This document shows, in pieces, positions 8,818 to 17,070 of a DNA stretch of 64,000 nt. Each line of letters begins with the position of its first letter. Position 1 is the stretch's first letter. Under the pieces are notes generated by a model, which worked only from the letters and a program-made list of their open reading frames with translations, was not told where the DNA came from and made no database searches. The stretch is from Candidimonas sp. SYP-B2681 (GTDB lineage Bacteria; Pseudomonadota; Gammaproteobacteria; Burkholderiales; Burkholderiaceae_B), in contig NZ_RYDV01000004.1 of the NCBI RefSeq assembly GCF_003971065.1, positions 307,422 through 371,421 of the forward strand. The letters run 5' to 3'. Position numbers and translations under genes: made by a program.

Positions 8818-9870
8818 ATGGCCCTCAAAGAACAAACCCTGACCGCGACGAAAAAAATCAAAAGGGTCACCGTTCATGACGTGGCTCGCGTAGCAGGCGT
8901 CGCAATCGGTACGGTTTCGCGCGTCGTTAACGACGCGCCATCGGTCACCGAAGAAGTGCGCAGCAAAGTCTTAAAGGCCATTTCGGAATTGGGCTGGACA
9001 CCGAACGCCGCCGCGCAAGGAATGCGCGGCGTCTCTGCCCGCATGATCGGCTTCATCTTCTCCGACATTCGCAACCCCCTGTATTCCTCGATGGTAAAAG
9101 GGGCGGAGGACGCCTTGTCCGACAAAGGCTACATGCTCGTGGTGGCCAGCAGCAACAGTCAGCCTGAACGCGAAGTGGCGTTGGTCAAGCTGTTCACACG
9201 ACGTCGCGCCGACGGCTTGTTATTCACGGTAGAGGAAGAGTCCGATGCCGACATGCTGCAGACCATAAAGGCTGCGCGCTTTCCTGTCGTGCTGATCGAA
9301 CGTGAACTCGCCCTACCCATCGATACGGTCGGTGCCGACCACTTCAACGGCACGCGCCAGGCCACGGAATACTTATTAAGTCTGGGCCATCGCCGTATCG
9401 CCATGATCAGCGGCGGCAAGACCAACCGCGTCGGGCGCGACCGGCTCAGCGGTTTCCTGCAAGCACATCAGCATGCCGGCGTACCGGTAGATCGCGAGCT
9501 GTTGCGCCTGGACAGCTTTGCCACCGAATATGGGTTCAGGGAAACGCAGGTACTCTTGGGAATGAGCAAGCGACCCACTGCCATCATCTCATCAGGCATG
9601 CACCTATTAAGCGGTGTTCTTGAAGCCGTGCGCATGAAGGGCCTGGACATCCCAGGCGATATATCGCTGATTACCTCAAACGATACCGAACTGGCGCGGC
9701 TGGCGACCCCTGCAATCAGTGTGATTCGTTATGACCCCTACGCGCTAGGACGCGAGGCAGCGTTGCAGCTATTGCGCAGAATCGCGCGCGAGACGCCGGT
9801 AGAACCCATACGGATAGAAATACCCACCGAGTTCGTGTTGCGGCAATCGTGCTCTCCGCCTCGCAGCTAG
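8818..9870 (+). CDS. LacI/GalR-family transcriptional regulator
   Basis: Repressor of 350 residues. The N-terminal helix-turn-helix and hinge (VTVHDVARVAGVAIGTVSRVVNDAPSVTEEVR, then LGWTPNAAAQGMRG) are canonical LacI, followed by a periplasmic-binding-protein-like sensor domain (IGFIFSDIRNPLYSSMVKGAE to the C terminus). It is 69 bp after the iron alcohol dehydrogenase on the same strand and is the natural controller of the 4.0-8.7 kb module through the GAAACGTTTC palindrome. The ligand is unknown. Confidence 0.92.
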   Translation: MALKEQTLTATKKIKRVTVHDVARVAGVAIGTVSRVVNDAPSVTEEVRSKVLKAISELGWTPNAAAQGMRGVSARMIGFIFSDIRNPLYSSMVKGAEDALSDKGYMLVVASSNSQPEREVALVKLFTRRRADGLLFTVEEESDADMLQTIKAARFPVVLIERELALPIDTVGADHFNGTRQATEYLLSLGHRRIAMISGGKTNRVGRDRLSGFLQAHQHAGVPVDRELLRLDSFATEYGFRETQVLLGMSKRPTAIISSGMHLLSGVLEAVRMKGLDIPGDISLITSNDTELARLATPAISVIRYDPYALGREAALQLLRRIARETPVEPIRIEIPTEFVLRQSCSPPRS

Positions 9871-9946
9871 GCGATTTCATCAAAGAAGCCGGCTTTCAGC
9901 CGCCCTGTTGAGAAACACGAGGCGCGTCGGGAAAATTCGATCTCGT

Positions 9947-11398
9947 TCAAGATCGTACGTCATCTCGCACTGCCCCAGCGGTGCCGTTGATCGCCGCCAG
10001 CAGGTCTTCAGTATGAACCATCAATTCACGTACCTGGTGCTGTATCGCGTATTGGTGAAGCACAGAACCCCACCGTGGCGATTCCAACAACTCATGCCAA
10101 ACAGGCTCCAGGTCTTGAGCATCGGCATGTTGCTTCGACGCCAGCGTACTGGCGAATTCCACACTGGCCTGCGCGGACAAAAGTTGCATTCGGCTGGCCG
10201 CGCTTAGCAGACGCGGAGCCGCTTCGGCAGGCGCATCAGAGCAATAGAGAACCGCCCGCGTTAAATTCGTCTTATCGGCGGTTAACGCCCTTAGTGATGC
10301 ACCGCGCAGGCGCACTATTCCCTGCTTGGTTTCAAAAGGATAAGCGAGCGTCTCCTCGGCATGCGCAAGCAGGCGTAACCCTCTCAGCAGCCGCGATAGA
10401 TCGGTCGTCGCGGCATCCACGGAGGCCTTCGCTTCGACAAGCAAACAAACGTCCCATTCTGCCATTGCGTCATCGGTCGACGCCCGCCTTAGCAGCACCA
10501 CGTCCCACTCGCTTTTGGCGCGATCGAAACTGCCAGGTATTGAGGCCGGCACGCGCATCGAGGTCACGACGCGGTATATCGCCGCCGCACCCTCTTCTTC
10601 GTTAAGCCGCCACGCCAGCGCCTCGAGCGCCTGCGTGGCCAACGCTTCGACTGCTGCTCCACGCTGTTGCGAGGCAGCGCCTTGCGCAAGGGCTGTACGG
10701 CTTCCTGAACGAGGGCCTTGCGCGTCCCACAGAGATTGATACTGACGCACAATTTCGTCCGAACCCAAGACGTCGAGACGCCGCAGGCGCTCCAATGCGG
10801 GACTATCCAGGAGCCGCGTCAAATCAAGTAAAAATGCCGATTCGTTCTTGATTTCAGGCATCAGCGACAAGCGTTGCGCGGTATCGAAAAGCTCTGACCA
10901 GGACGCCCTGGAAGCGCAGGTATGCAATTGAGCCAATGCATCGCGTTGTCTACCTAGAGGGATTCGCTGCTGCTTGCCCGGATGAGCGAATGCATTAACG
11001 GCCGCATGAACCGAACGGCGATCTTGATCTGCGCGCTGGGACAGCGAAGCGTACTCACGAACGTGCGCAGCCCGGTGGCGGAGCACCATGGCCTGAAAGG
11101 CGGGGTCTCCGACCTCGGCGCGCATTGCCTCATGAATCATCTGCGCCAACGCGTCGATGAAATGGCGCTTCAGTTTAGCGTCCGGCACTTCGCCGCGAAC
11201 CGTTGCCCGGCGCGCCTGCTCGATGGCGATGGCCAGCGTCGTCGCGGAGCCGGCGTTTTGGGTCTGAGAAAATTCGGCAGCGATCTCCGGCAAGCGATAA
11301 CGTCGAGCGACGACGCTCAATACCTTGTCGAGGAAAGATGAAGGCGGCAGCAGGGACATAAACATAGTGGATACATTGGAAATCGAACTGCGCGTCAT
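9947..11398 (-). CDS. Uncharacterised protein with PD-(D/E)XK nuclease-like core
   Basis: A 483-residue protein I cannot name. The first about 230 residues look helical and contain no motif I know. Residues 245-330 contain a pattern typical of PD-(D/E)XK enzymes: a helix with RGAAVEALATQAL (Glu251), then SEWDVVLL (Asp299), then CLLVEAKAS (Glu322-x-Lys324). This suggests a nuclease fold, but the activity is unproven. The gene stands alone, convergent with the LacI gene and divergent from the ABC-transporter binding protein. No ribosome site is obvious; ATGs at 11398, 11365 and 11359 are all possible starts. Confidence 0.7.
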   Translation of the reverse strand: MTRSSISNVSTMFMSLLPPSSFLDKVLSVVARRYRLPEIAAEFSQTQNAGSATTLAIAIEQARRATVRGEVPDAKLKRHFIDALAQMIHEAMRAEVGDPAFQAMVLRHRAAHVREYASLSQRADQDRRSVHAAVNAFAHPGKQQRIPLGRQRDALAQLHTCASRASWSELFDTAQRLSLMPEIKNESAFLLDLTRLLDSPALERLRRLDVLGSDEIVRQYQSLWDAQGPRSGSRTALAQGAASQQRGAAVEALATQALEALAWRLNEEEGAAAIYRVVTSMRVPASIPGSFDRAKSEWDVVLLRRASTDDAMAEWDVCLLVEAKASVDAATTDLSRLLRGLRLLAHAEETLAYPFETKQGIVRLRGASLRALTADKTNLTRAVLYCSDAPAEAAPRLLSAASRMQLLSAQASVEFASTLASKQHADAQDLEPVWHELLESPRWGSVLHQYAIQHQVRELMVHTEDLLAAINGTAGAVRDDVRS

Positions 11399-11607
11399 GG
11401 CATGGCGCTGTGCCGAGCCTAGATTGGCAATAATAGTATTGTTCCCAAAATCCTTGCAGGAACATCGCCGCGGGTTGTCCTAACTCGTTTGCCCGGCATC
11501 CGTAATTCGCCGTAAGCGGGACGAATCGCCGGTTTGGCCCCTTGGGGTAAACCCGACTCTATGTAAACACTGATCGTAGGTAGAAACCCGCATCTGTTAA
11601 GAGAGGG

Positions 11608-11703
11608 TCCTAGGAGACCATCCCTTCTTTCTCCAGTCCATAACCTTTAGGAATACGATGGTTCCATAAAGGACTTTGACGTTACTTGATGAAGATCCTA
11701 GGA
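11608..11703. promoter_or_regulatory. Two TCCTAGGA palindromes upstream of the ABC binding protein
   Basis: TCCTAGGA occurs at 11608-11615 (inside GGTCCTAGGAGACC) and again at 11696-11703 (inside ATCCTAGGAT), 88 bp apart, in the 343-bp gap before the binding-protein gene. They may be operator sites; no cognate regulator is known. I see no gene in this gap. Confidence 0.3.
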
Positions 11704-11741
11704 TTGCCCTCGTTACAGCCACATTAAAACCAGGGGCAACC

Positions 11742-13310
11742 ATGAAACTAAAAACGCTGTCTATCGTATCGTCCGCCGTGCTGGCCTTAAGCGCGAGCGT
11801 GTCTTCTTCCGTCTACGCACAGGGCACTGAACGGCCCATGCTGCGAATCAGCTCGGGCGCGTCCGACAACGCCACGCTCGACCCGCATCGCGCCACCTCC
11901 ACAGCCGACAAGGGCGTCGCCAGCCAAATGTTCGATGGTCTCGTTCGCTTTGCGCCGGGCAGCGCCGATCCCACGAAACTGGAGGCTGATCTGGCCGAAA
12001 GCTGGGAAGCGTCGAAAGACAGCACCGTCTGGACGTTCAAGCTGCGCAAAGGCGTCAAGTTTCATGGGGGCTACGGCGAGGTCAAGGCCGAAGACGTGGT
12101 CTATTCTCTGGAGCGAGCTGCAGATCCGAAACGCTCCAGCTTCGCCGCAAGCTTTGCTGGCGTCGAGAAATTTGAAGCCGTTGATGATTACACGGTGCGG
12201 GTGACGCTCAAGTATACGGACTCGGGTTTCCTTGGACGGGTGTCGGATTATCACGGCGGGAATATTGTCAGCAAGGCGGCGGCCGAGAAGCTAGGTACCA
12301 AGTTCGGCGCTTCGCCCATCGGTACGGGCCCCTTCGCCTTTGGCGAGCATGTGACGCAGCAATATGTGCGGCTGGATGCCAATGACGAGTACCACCGCGG
12401 CAAGCCGAAACTCGCCGGCATCACCTACCGCATGATTCCTTCCGACAGCGCTCGGGATCTGGCCTTTTCCTCGAAGGAAATCGACATCATCCAAGGCAAG
12501 CGCGAACAGCGCTGGGTGGAGCGCGCCCGCAAGCGGGATGTGAATGTCGACATTTTCGAACCGGCTGAATTTCGGATTCTGCATCTGAACCGTAATATCA
12601 AGCCACTGGACAACGTCAAGGTACGCCAGGCGATCGCCGAGGCGGTCAACGTGGACGAGATCATTCGTTATGCGGGCAAGGATGTGGCGTCCAAAGGTTG
12701 TTCCATCGTGCCTGAAGGCTACCTAGGCCACGATTGCAGCGCAGGTGCCTACAAGCACGATGCCGGGCACGCCAAGGCCTTGCTGGCCGAGGCAGGCTTC
12801 CCAAATGGCATCGAAATCAAGTCCATCGTGTCGAATATTTCGGCCCAACTGCCCATCATGGAAATCGTGCAGTCGCAGCTGGCCAAGTCCGGCATCAAGC
12901 TGGAGCTGGTGGTAGTGGACCATGCGACGTATCAGGCGCGCAGCCGCCAGGATCAGAGTGCCATCGTGTTCTATGGCGCGGCCCGTTTTCCCAACGCCGA
13001 CGCCTACCTGTCCGAGTTCTTTGATTCAGCGGCGGCAATCGGATCGCCCACTGCCATGTCGAACTTCTCGCACTGCACAGTGGCCGATGAAAGCATACGG
13101 GCCGCGCGTGTCGAGCCGGATAATGCCAAGCAGTTGGCCCTCTGGAAAGACGCACAAGCCAAGATCCACGCTGACGTATGCGGCATTCCCCTCTTCGGTC
13201 TGAAGCAGGTGTGGGCCCACGGCAGCCACGTGGACTACGGCTACAAACTGGACGGTTCTTTGAACCTGGCGCCGCCGATCACGGAGAAGACCTCCGTGAA
13301 GACCAAATAA
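11742..13310 (+). CDS. Peptide/opine-type ABC transporter substrate-binding protein (SBP_bac_5)
   Basis: Periplasmic binding protein of 522 residues, DppA/OppA-like. A Sec signal peptide (MKLKTLSIVSSAVLALSAS, cleavage near VYA-QGT) is followed by the family opening DNATLDPHRATSTADKGVASQMFDGLVRF and the core LAESWEASKDSTVWTFKLRKGVKFH pattern. The start at 11742 has AGGGG 6 bp upstream; an ORF start at 11676 is not needed. The matching permeases and ATPases lie at 18.2-22.0 kb, separated by a LysR gene and four oxidoreductase genes, so the substrate is probably an amino acid derivative, opine or dipeptide that those flavoenzymes then oxidise (inference). Confidence 0.9.
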   Translation: MKLKTLSIVSSAVLALSASVSSSVYAQGTERPMLRISSGASDNATLDPHRATSTADKGVASQMFDGLVRFAPGSADPTKLEADLAESWEASKDSTVWTFKLRKGVKFHGGYGEVKAEDVVYSLERAADPKRSSFAASFAGVEKFEAVDDYTVRVTLKYTDSGFLGRVSDYHGGNIVSKAAAEKLGTKFGASPIGTGPFAFGEHVTQQYVRLDANDEYHRGKPKLAGITYRMIPSDSARDLAFSSKEIDIIQGKREQRWVERARKRDVNVDIFEPAEFRILHLNRNIKPLDNVKVRQAIAEAVNVDEIIRYAGKDVASKGCSIVPEGYLGHDCSAGAYKHDAGHAKALLAEAGFPNGIEIKSIVSNISAQLPIMEIVQSQLAKSGIKLELVVVDHATYQARSRQDQSAIVFYGAARFPNADAYLSEFFDSAAAIGSPTAMSNFSHCTVADESIRAARVEPDNAKQLALWKDAQAKIHADVCGIPLFGLKQVWAHGSHVDYGYKLDGSLNLAPPITEKTSVKTK

Positions 13311-13325
13311 GCCGCAGTGGCCCGG

Positions 13326-14243
13326 TCATTGACCATGAAGCAGTTCAGCCGACACTTCTTGTGCCACTACGCGGGCCTCGTGCATGAACGCCTCGACGAG
13401 GCGGGCATTGCGGGAGGCCCGCATGCGGCACAACTGAAACTTGAAGAAGATGTCAGGATCGAACCGGCGCAGCGCAATACGACCCTGTGTGCCTTCGGCG
13501 AACAGCGGATGAATCAACGAGACGCCCATGCCGGCCGCGACGAATTCGCACACCGTGGGCGCAGTCACCGTGTCAAGCACGTGGTTAAGTCGCGCGCCCA
13601 CCGCGTCGAAGGCTTTCTGGACCAGTTCGTCGGTCTGGCTGCCCGTCGCAAACGACACGAAGGGCACGCCGTCCAGGTCCGAGGCGCGGATAACGCGTTT
13701 TTTGGTCAGCGCATGGTTCATCGGCATGGCGCAAAACAACGGCGACGAAATCAGCGGTTCCCGATCGATGTAGGGGTTCTCCACTCGGCTGCCGACCAAC
13801 GCGACGTCGATCTGTCTTGTCACCATCCAGTCGGCCAGAAATTGCGAGCCTCGGGTCTGGATCGACACATGGACGTTGGGATGCGCTTTGATGAAATTCA
13901 TGGTGACGCGGCGCACGAACGAGCCCGACAAGGCGGGCATGACGCCTACCGTCAGCTGCCGCTGCTCGTCGCGCCGTATCGAGTCAACCGCTTGTTCAAG
14001 CTGGCGCAGGCCAGTAAACACGCGGTCGACTTCTTCATAAAGGCGCATGCCATGACTCGTGGGCGCCAGTTTTCCTCGCACCCGGTCGAACAGGCTCAGG
14101 CCAGTGTCTTCTTCCAATTTGCTCAGGAGCTTGCTGACAGCAGGTTGCGATACAAACAGCGCATCCGCTGCGCGACTGACGGTGCCCAGTTCGATCACCG
14201 CTTTGAAAGCCTCGACCTGCCGAAGGTTGAGCGACTTGTTCAT
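13326..14243 (-). CDS. LysR-family transcriptional regulator
   Basis: LysR regulator of 305 residues. The N-terminal winged helix (NLRQVEAFKAVIELGTVSRAADALFVSQPAVSKLLSKLEEDTG) and C-terminal co-inducer domain are complete. It is convergent with the upstream binding-protein gene (15-bp gap) and divergent from the flavoprotein at 14263, with only 19 bp between the start codons. The divergent promoters must therefore overlap the coding ends. It probably controls the ABC/flavoenzyme cluster, with the imported substrate or a product as co-inducer. Confidence 0.92.
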   Translation of the reverse strand: MNKSLNLRQVEAFKAVIELGTVSRAADALFVSQPAVSKLLSKLEEDTGLSLFDRVRGKLAPTSHGMRLYEEVDRVFTGLRQLEQAVDSIRRDEQRQLTVGVMPALSGSFVRRVTMNFIKAHPNVHVSIQTRGSQFLADWMVTRQIDVALVGSRVENPYIDREPLISSPLFCAMPMNHALTKKRVIRASDLDGVPFVSFATGSQTDELVQKAFDAVGARLNHVLDTVTAPTVCEFVAAGMGVSLIHPLFAEGTQGRIALRRFDPDIFFKFQLCRMRASRNARLVEAFMHEARVVAQEVSAELLHGQ

Positions 14244-14262
14244 ACTTTTCCATCAAATCAAC

Positions 14263-15396
14263 ATGCCAAGAACTGAATCTTATGACGTAATTGTCATCGG
14301 CGGTGGCATGGTGGGCGCAGCCGTCGCCTACGGCTTGGCCAACAATCATACCCGGGTGCTCGTACTGGACGGCGGCGATACCGACTTTCGCGCCGCCAAA
14401 GCCAATTTCGGTCTTGTATGGGTACAAGGCAAGGGTTATGGCAACCCGGCGTATCAACGGCTATCCCACGAAGCGGCCCAGCTTTGGCCGCTCTTCGCCA
14501 ACCGGTTGACGGACGAGACCGGCATACGCCTGGATTACGAAAGCAAGGGTGGCCTTAATTTCTGCGTGGGCGAATCGCAGTGGGAAGCGCGCCAGGCACG
14601 GCTATCGCAATGGCATGGAGAGATGCCAGAACGCGCCCCCTGCACGGAGATGCTGGACCGCAGCGCTCTACAAAAGCTGCTACCCGGTGTGCGCCTGGGC
14701 GATGACGTCAGCGGGGCGAGTTTCGGCGCCACCGACGGGCATGTCAATCCACTGCGCCTGCTGGCCGCTTTGCAGAAAGGCCTGGTCCGGCGAGGGGGAA
14801 CCTTGCTGGGCAACCATGCCGTGGATCGCATATCCCCCTTGAGCAAGGGAGGCTTTTCAGTACACGCCAATCATCAGCGGTTCGATGCAGCGCAGATCGT
14901 CATTGCGGCGGGGCTGAGTTCGTCCGCCTTGGGTTCTATGGTCGAGCTGGACGTGCCCTTGCGCCCGCAACGCGGACAGCTGATGGTGACCGAGCGTCTA
15001 GCGCCGCTACTGCCGCTGCCAGCGAGTGGAATCCGTCAGACGCAGGAGGGAACGGTCATGATAGGCCTGACTCAAGAGGACGTTGGCTTCGACCTGAGCA
15101 CGACGCCCGCGGCGGCGGCCCAGATGAGCCGAAAGGCCTTGCAGGTGCTGCCCGATCTGGCCGCGGCCCGTTTGATCCGCCAGTGGTCCTGCCTGCGCAT
15201 CATGACTCCTGATGGCTGTCCGGTTTACGCGGAATCGGCCGTCTACCCTGGCGCGTGGATTGCGCTTTGCCACTCTGGCGTCACCTTGGCGTCATTCCAT
15301 GCGGGACCTTTGGCGAGCTGCCTGCGCAACGCCAAGCTGGAACCCCGTCTGAATTTTTTTCATCATGAGCGATTCGATGTTTCATCAATTGAGTGA
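14263..15396 (+). CDS. FAD-dependent D-amino-acid/opine dehydrogenase subunit, HcnC/beta-like (first copy)
   Basis: DAO-family flavoprotein of 377 residues. The Rossmann motif YDVIVIGGGMVGAAVAYGLA begins near residue 7, and the C-terminal FAD region includes MTPDGCPVYAES. It resembles HcnC, the beta subunits of nopaline/octopine oxidases and D-hydroxyproline dehydrogenase. The start at 14263 is the first ATG after the divergent LysR; the frame is open upstream but antisense to LysR. Its last 32 bp overlap the 2Fe-2S gene, so it is translationally coupled with the gamma and alpha subunits. A second beta-like gene follows at 17067. Confidence 0.85.
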   Translation: MPRTESYDVIVIGGGMVGAAVAYGLANNHTRVLVLDGGDTDFRAAKANFGLVWVQGKGYGNPAYQRLSHEAAQLWPLFANRLTDETGIRLDYESKGGLNFCVGESQWEARQARLSQWHGEMPERAPCTEMLDRSALQKLLPGVRLGDDVSGASFGATDGHVNPLRLLAALQKGLVRRGGTLLGNHAVDRISPLSKGGFSVHANHQRFDAAQIVIAAGLSSSALGSMVELDVPLRPQRGQLMVTERLAPLLPLPASGIRQTQEGTVMIGLTQEDVGFDLSTTPAAAAQMSRKALQVLPDLAAARLIRQWSCLRIMTPDGCPVYAESAVYPGAWIALCHSGVTLASFHAGPLASCLRNAKLEPRLNFFHHERFDVSSIE

Positions 15397-15673
15397 TCCC
15401 GGCGCGCAAGCGCTTACCCTAAGTATCGATGGCCAGCGTGTCACAGCCAGTCCGGGCGAAACCGTTGCCTCGGTCTTATTGCGGCAGGATTCGCCTGTTG
15501 CGCGCAGCACGCCTGTCCATGGCAATCCGCGCGCCCCCTACTGCATGATGGGTGTCTGCTTTGATTGCCTTGCCACGGTGGATGGCGTTGCATCGACGCA
15601 GACCTGTCTGGTTGCCGTCCGTGACGGCATGACGGTCGAACGCCAGCATGGCAAGCGGAGCATCACAACATGA
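15365..15673 (+). CDS. (2Fe-2S)-binding subunit, HcnA/gamma-like
   Basis: Small ferredoxin-like protein of 102 residues with the plant-type 2Fe-2S pattern Cys60-x4-Cys65-x2-Cys68-x12-Cys81 (YCMMGVCFDCLATV...QTC). Such proteins are the gamma subunit of heterotrimeric HcnABC/opine/D-hydroxyproline dehydrogenases. The start at 15365 lies inside the end of the preceding beta-like gene; a start at 15377 is also possible. It overlaps the alpha-like gene by ATGA. Confidence 0.87.
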   Translation: MSDSMFHQLSDPGAQALTLSIDGQRVTASPGETVASVLLRQDSPVARSTPVHGNPRAPYCMMGVCFDCLATVDGVASTQTCLVAVRDGMTVERQHGKRSITT

Positions 15674-17070
15674 CGCGCAAATACGATTTGACGATTATTG
15701 GCTCCGGCCCGGCCGGCATGAGCGCCGCTATTCGCGCTTCCGGCCTAGGATTGAAAGTGCTGGTCGTGGATGAGCAACCAGCACCCGGGGGCCAAATCTG
15801 GCGCGCCGTCGAAGCCGTAGCCGAGACAGAAACCGGGAAGCTGCTGGGCGACGAATACCGCGCCGGACAAGCCGTGGCGCGAGAGTTCAGGGGCTGCGGC
15901 GCCGACTACCAGCCAAACACGCAGGTGTGGCAGCTGGAGCCGGGCTGGCATATTTACATGAGCCAAGCCCAGGAAGCCGAAATTGTGCAGGCAGACAACG
16001 TGTTGCTGGCAACAGGCGCGCAAGAGCGGCCGGCGCCCTTTCCGGGCTGGACCTTGCCGGGCGTGATGACCGTCGGCGCCGCGCAGATTACCTTGAAGGT
16101 TTCGCATCAGGTTCCAACGGATCCGGTTTGGATCGCAGGCAGCGGGCCACTGGTACTGCTGTACATGACGCAGTTGCTGAAGGCCGGCGGAAAGATCGCC
16201 GGTTGGCTGGACACGGCGCCGGCGGGAAGCTGGCGGCGCGGCATGCCGCATTTCCTGGCGGCCATGGGAAGCTGGCGCGACATGCGTAAGGGATATCAAT
16301 GGATCAAAGGCCTGCAGGCCGCCAAGGTGCCTATCATCCGTGGCATCCGCCAGTTTCGTGCGGAAGGTGAAGGCCGGCTCACCCACGTCGTGTATGAAAG
16401 CAGCGATGGCGCCACGCAGCGCGTGCCAGCCCGCCTGTTGCTGGTACATGAAGGCGTTGTGCCATCCATACACATGACGAAGTCACTGGAGTGCACTCAT
16501 ACGTGGCTACCCGCCCAGGCATGCCTTGCGCCCAATGTGGACGCCTGGGGCCAAACCAGTCAGGCCGGTGTGTTCGCGGCCGGCGACGCCACCGGCATTG
16601 GAGGCGCGCGTGCGGCGCAACTACGCGGCGAGATCGCGGCGGTAGGCGTGGCGCTGCGCCTGAACAAGATAACCGCGCAGGAAGCCGAACGCCTCGCCCT
16701 GCCCCTACGCGGCAAGCTGAATAAAGAATTGGCTATCCGGCCCATGCTGGACGCCATGTATCCTCCGGATCGGCGCGTGTTCCAGCCCTCGGACGACACC
16801 ATCGTGTGCCGCTGCGAAGAGCTCACGGCAGGCGACATCCGGGCAGCAGCCAAAGTCGGTAAACCGGGCCCGAATCAGATCAAGTCAATCACACGGGCGG
16901 GCATGGGGCCTTGCCAAGGTCGTCAATGCGGCTACACCATCGCCCATATCCTGGCGGCAGAGCAGAAGTGCGACGTCAGCGAGATGGGCTTCTACCGTAT
17001 TCGACCGCCACTGAAACCCTTGACCCTCGGCGAGCTCGCTTCGCTGGATATCGGAGACGACCTGCCATGA
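15670..17070 (+). CDS. FAD/NAD(P)-binding dehydrogenase subunit, HcnB/alpha-like with BFD-type iron-sulfur domain
   Basis: Flavoprotein of 466 residues. It has an N-terminal dinucleotide fold (YDLTIIGSGPAGMSAAIRASGLG), a second nucleotide-binding segment (PVWIAGSGPLVLLY) and a C-terminal bacterioferredoxin-like 2Fe-2S domain with cysteines in CRCEE (around 380-382) and GPCQGRQC (around 415-420). This architecture is that of HcnB, nopaline/octopine oxidase subunit A and the alpha subunit of D-hydroxyproline dehydrogenase. ATGA overlaps join it to the genes on both sides. It likely transfers electrons from the substrate-oxidising beta subunit. Confidence 0.87.
   Translation: MTRKYDLTIIGSGPAGMSAAIRASGLGLKVLVVDEQPAPGGQIWRAVEAVAETETGKLLGDEYRAGQAVAREFRGCGADYQPNTQVWQLEPGWHIYMSQAQEAEIVQADNVLLATGAQERPAPFPGWTLPGVMTVGAAQITLKVSHQVPTDPVWIAGSGPLVLLYMTQLLKAGGKIAGWLDTAPAGSWRRGMPHFLAAMGSWRDMRKGYQWIKGLQAAKVPIIRGIRQFRAEGEGRLTHVVYESSDGATQRVPARLLLVHEGVVPSIHMTKSLECTHTWLPAQACLAPNVDAWGQTSQAGVFAAGDATGIGGARAAQLRGEIAAVGVALRLNKITAQEAERLALPLRGKLNKELAIRPMLDAMYPPDRRVFQPSDDTIVCRCEELTAGDIRAAAKVGKPGPNQIKSITRAGMGPCQGRQCGYTIAHILAAEQKCDVSEMGFYRIRPPLKPLTLGELASLDIGDDLP

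Noticed and set aside
13317..14276. Plus-strand open frame of 319 codons
   Set aside because: Fully antisense to the LysR gene at 13326-14243; the protein is rich in Arg/His and has no family pattern.
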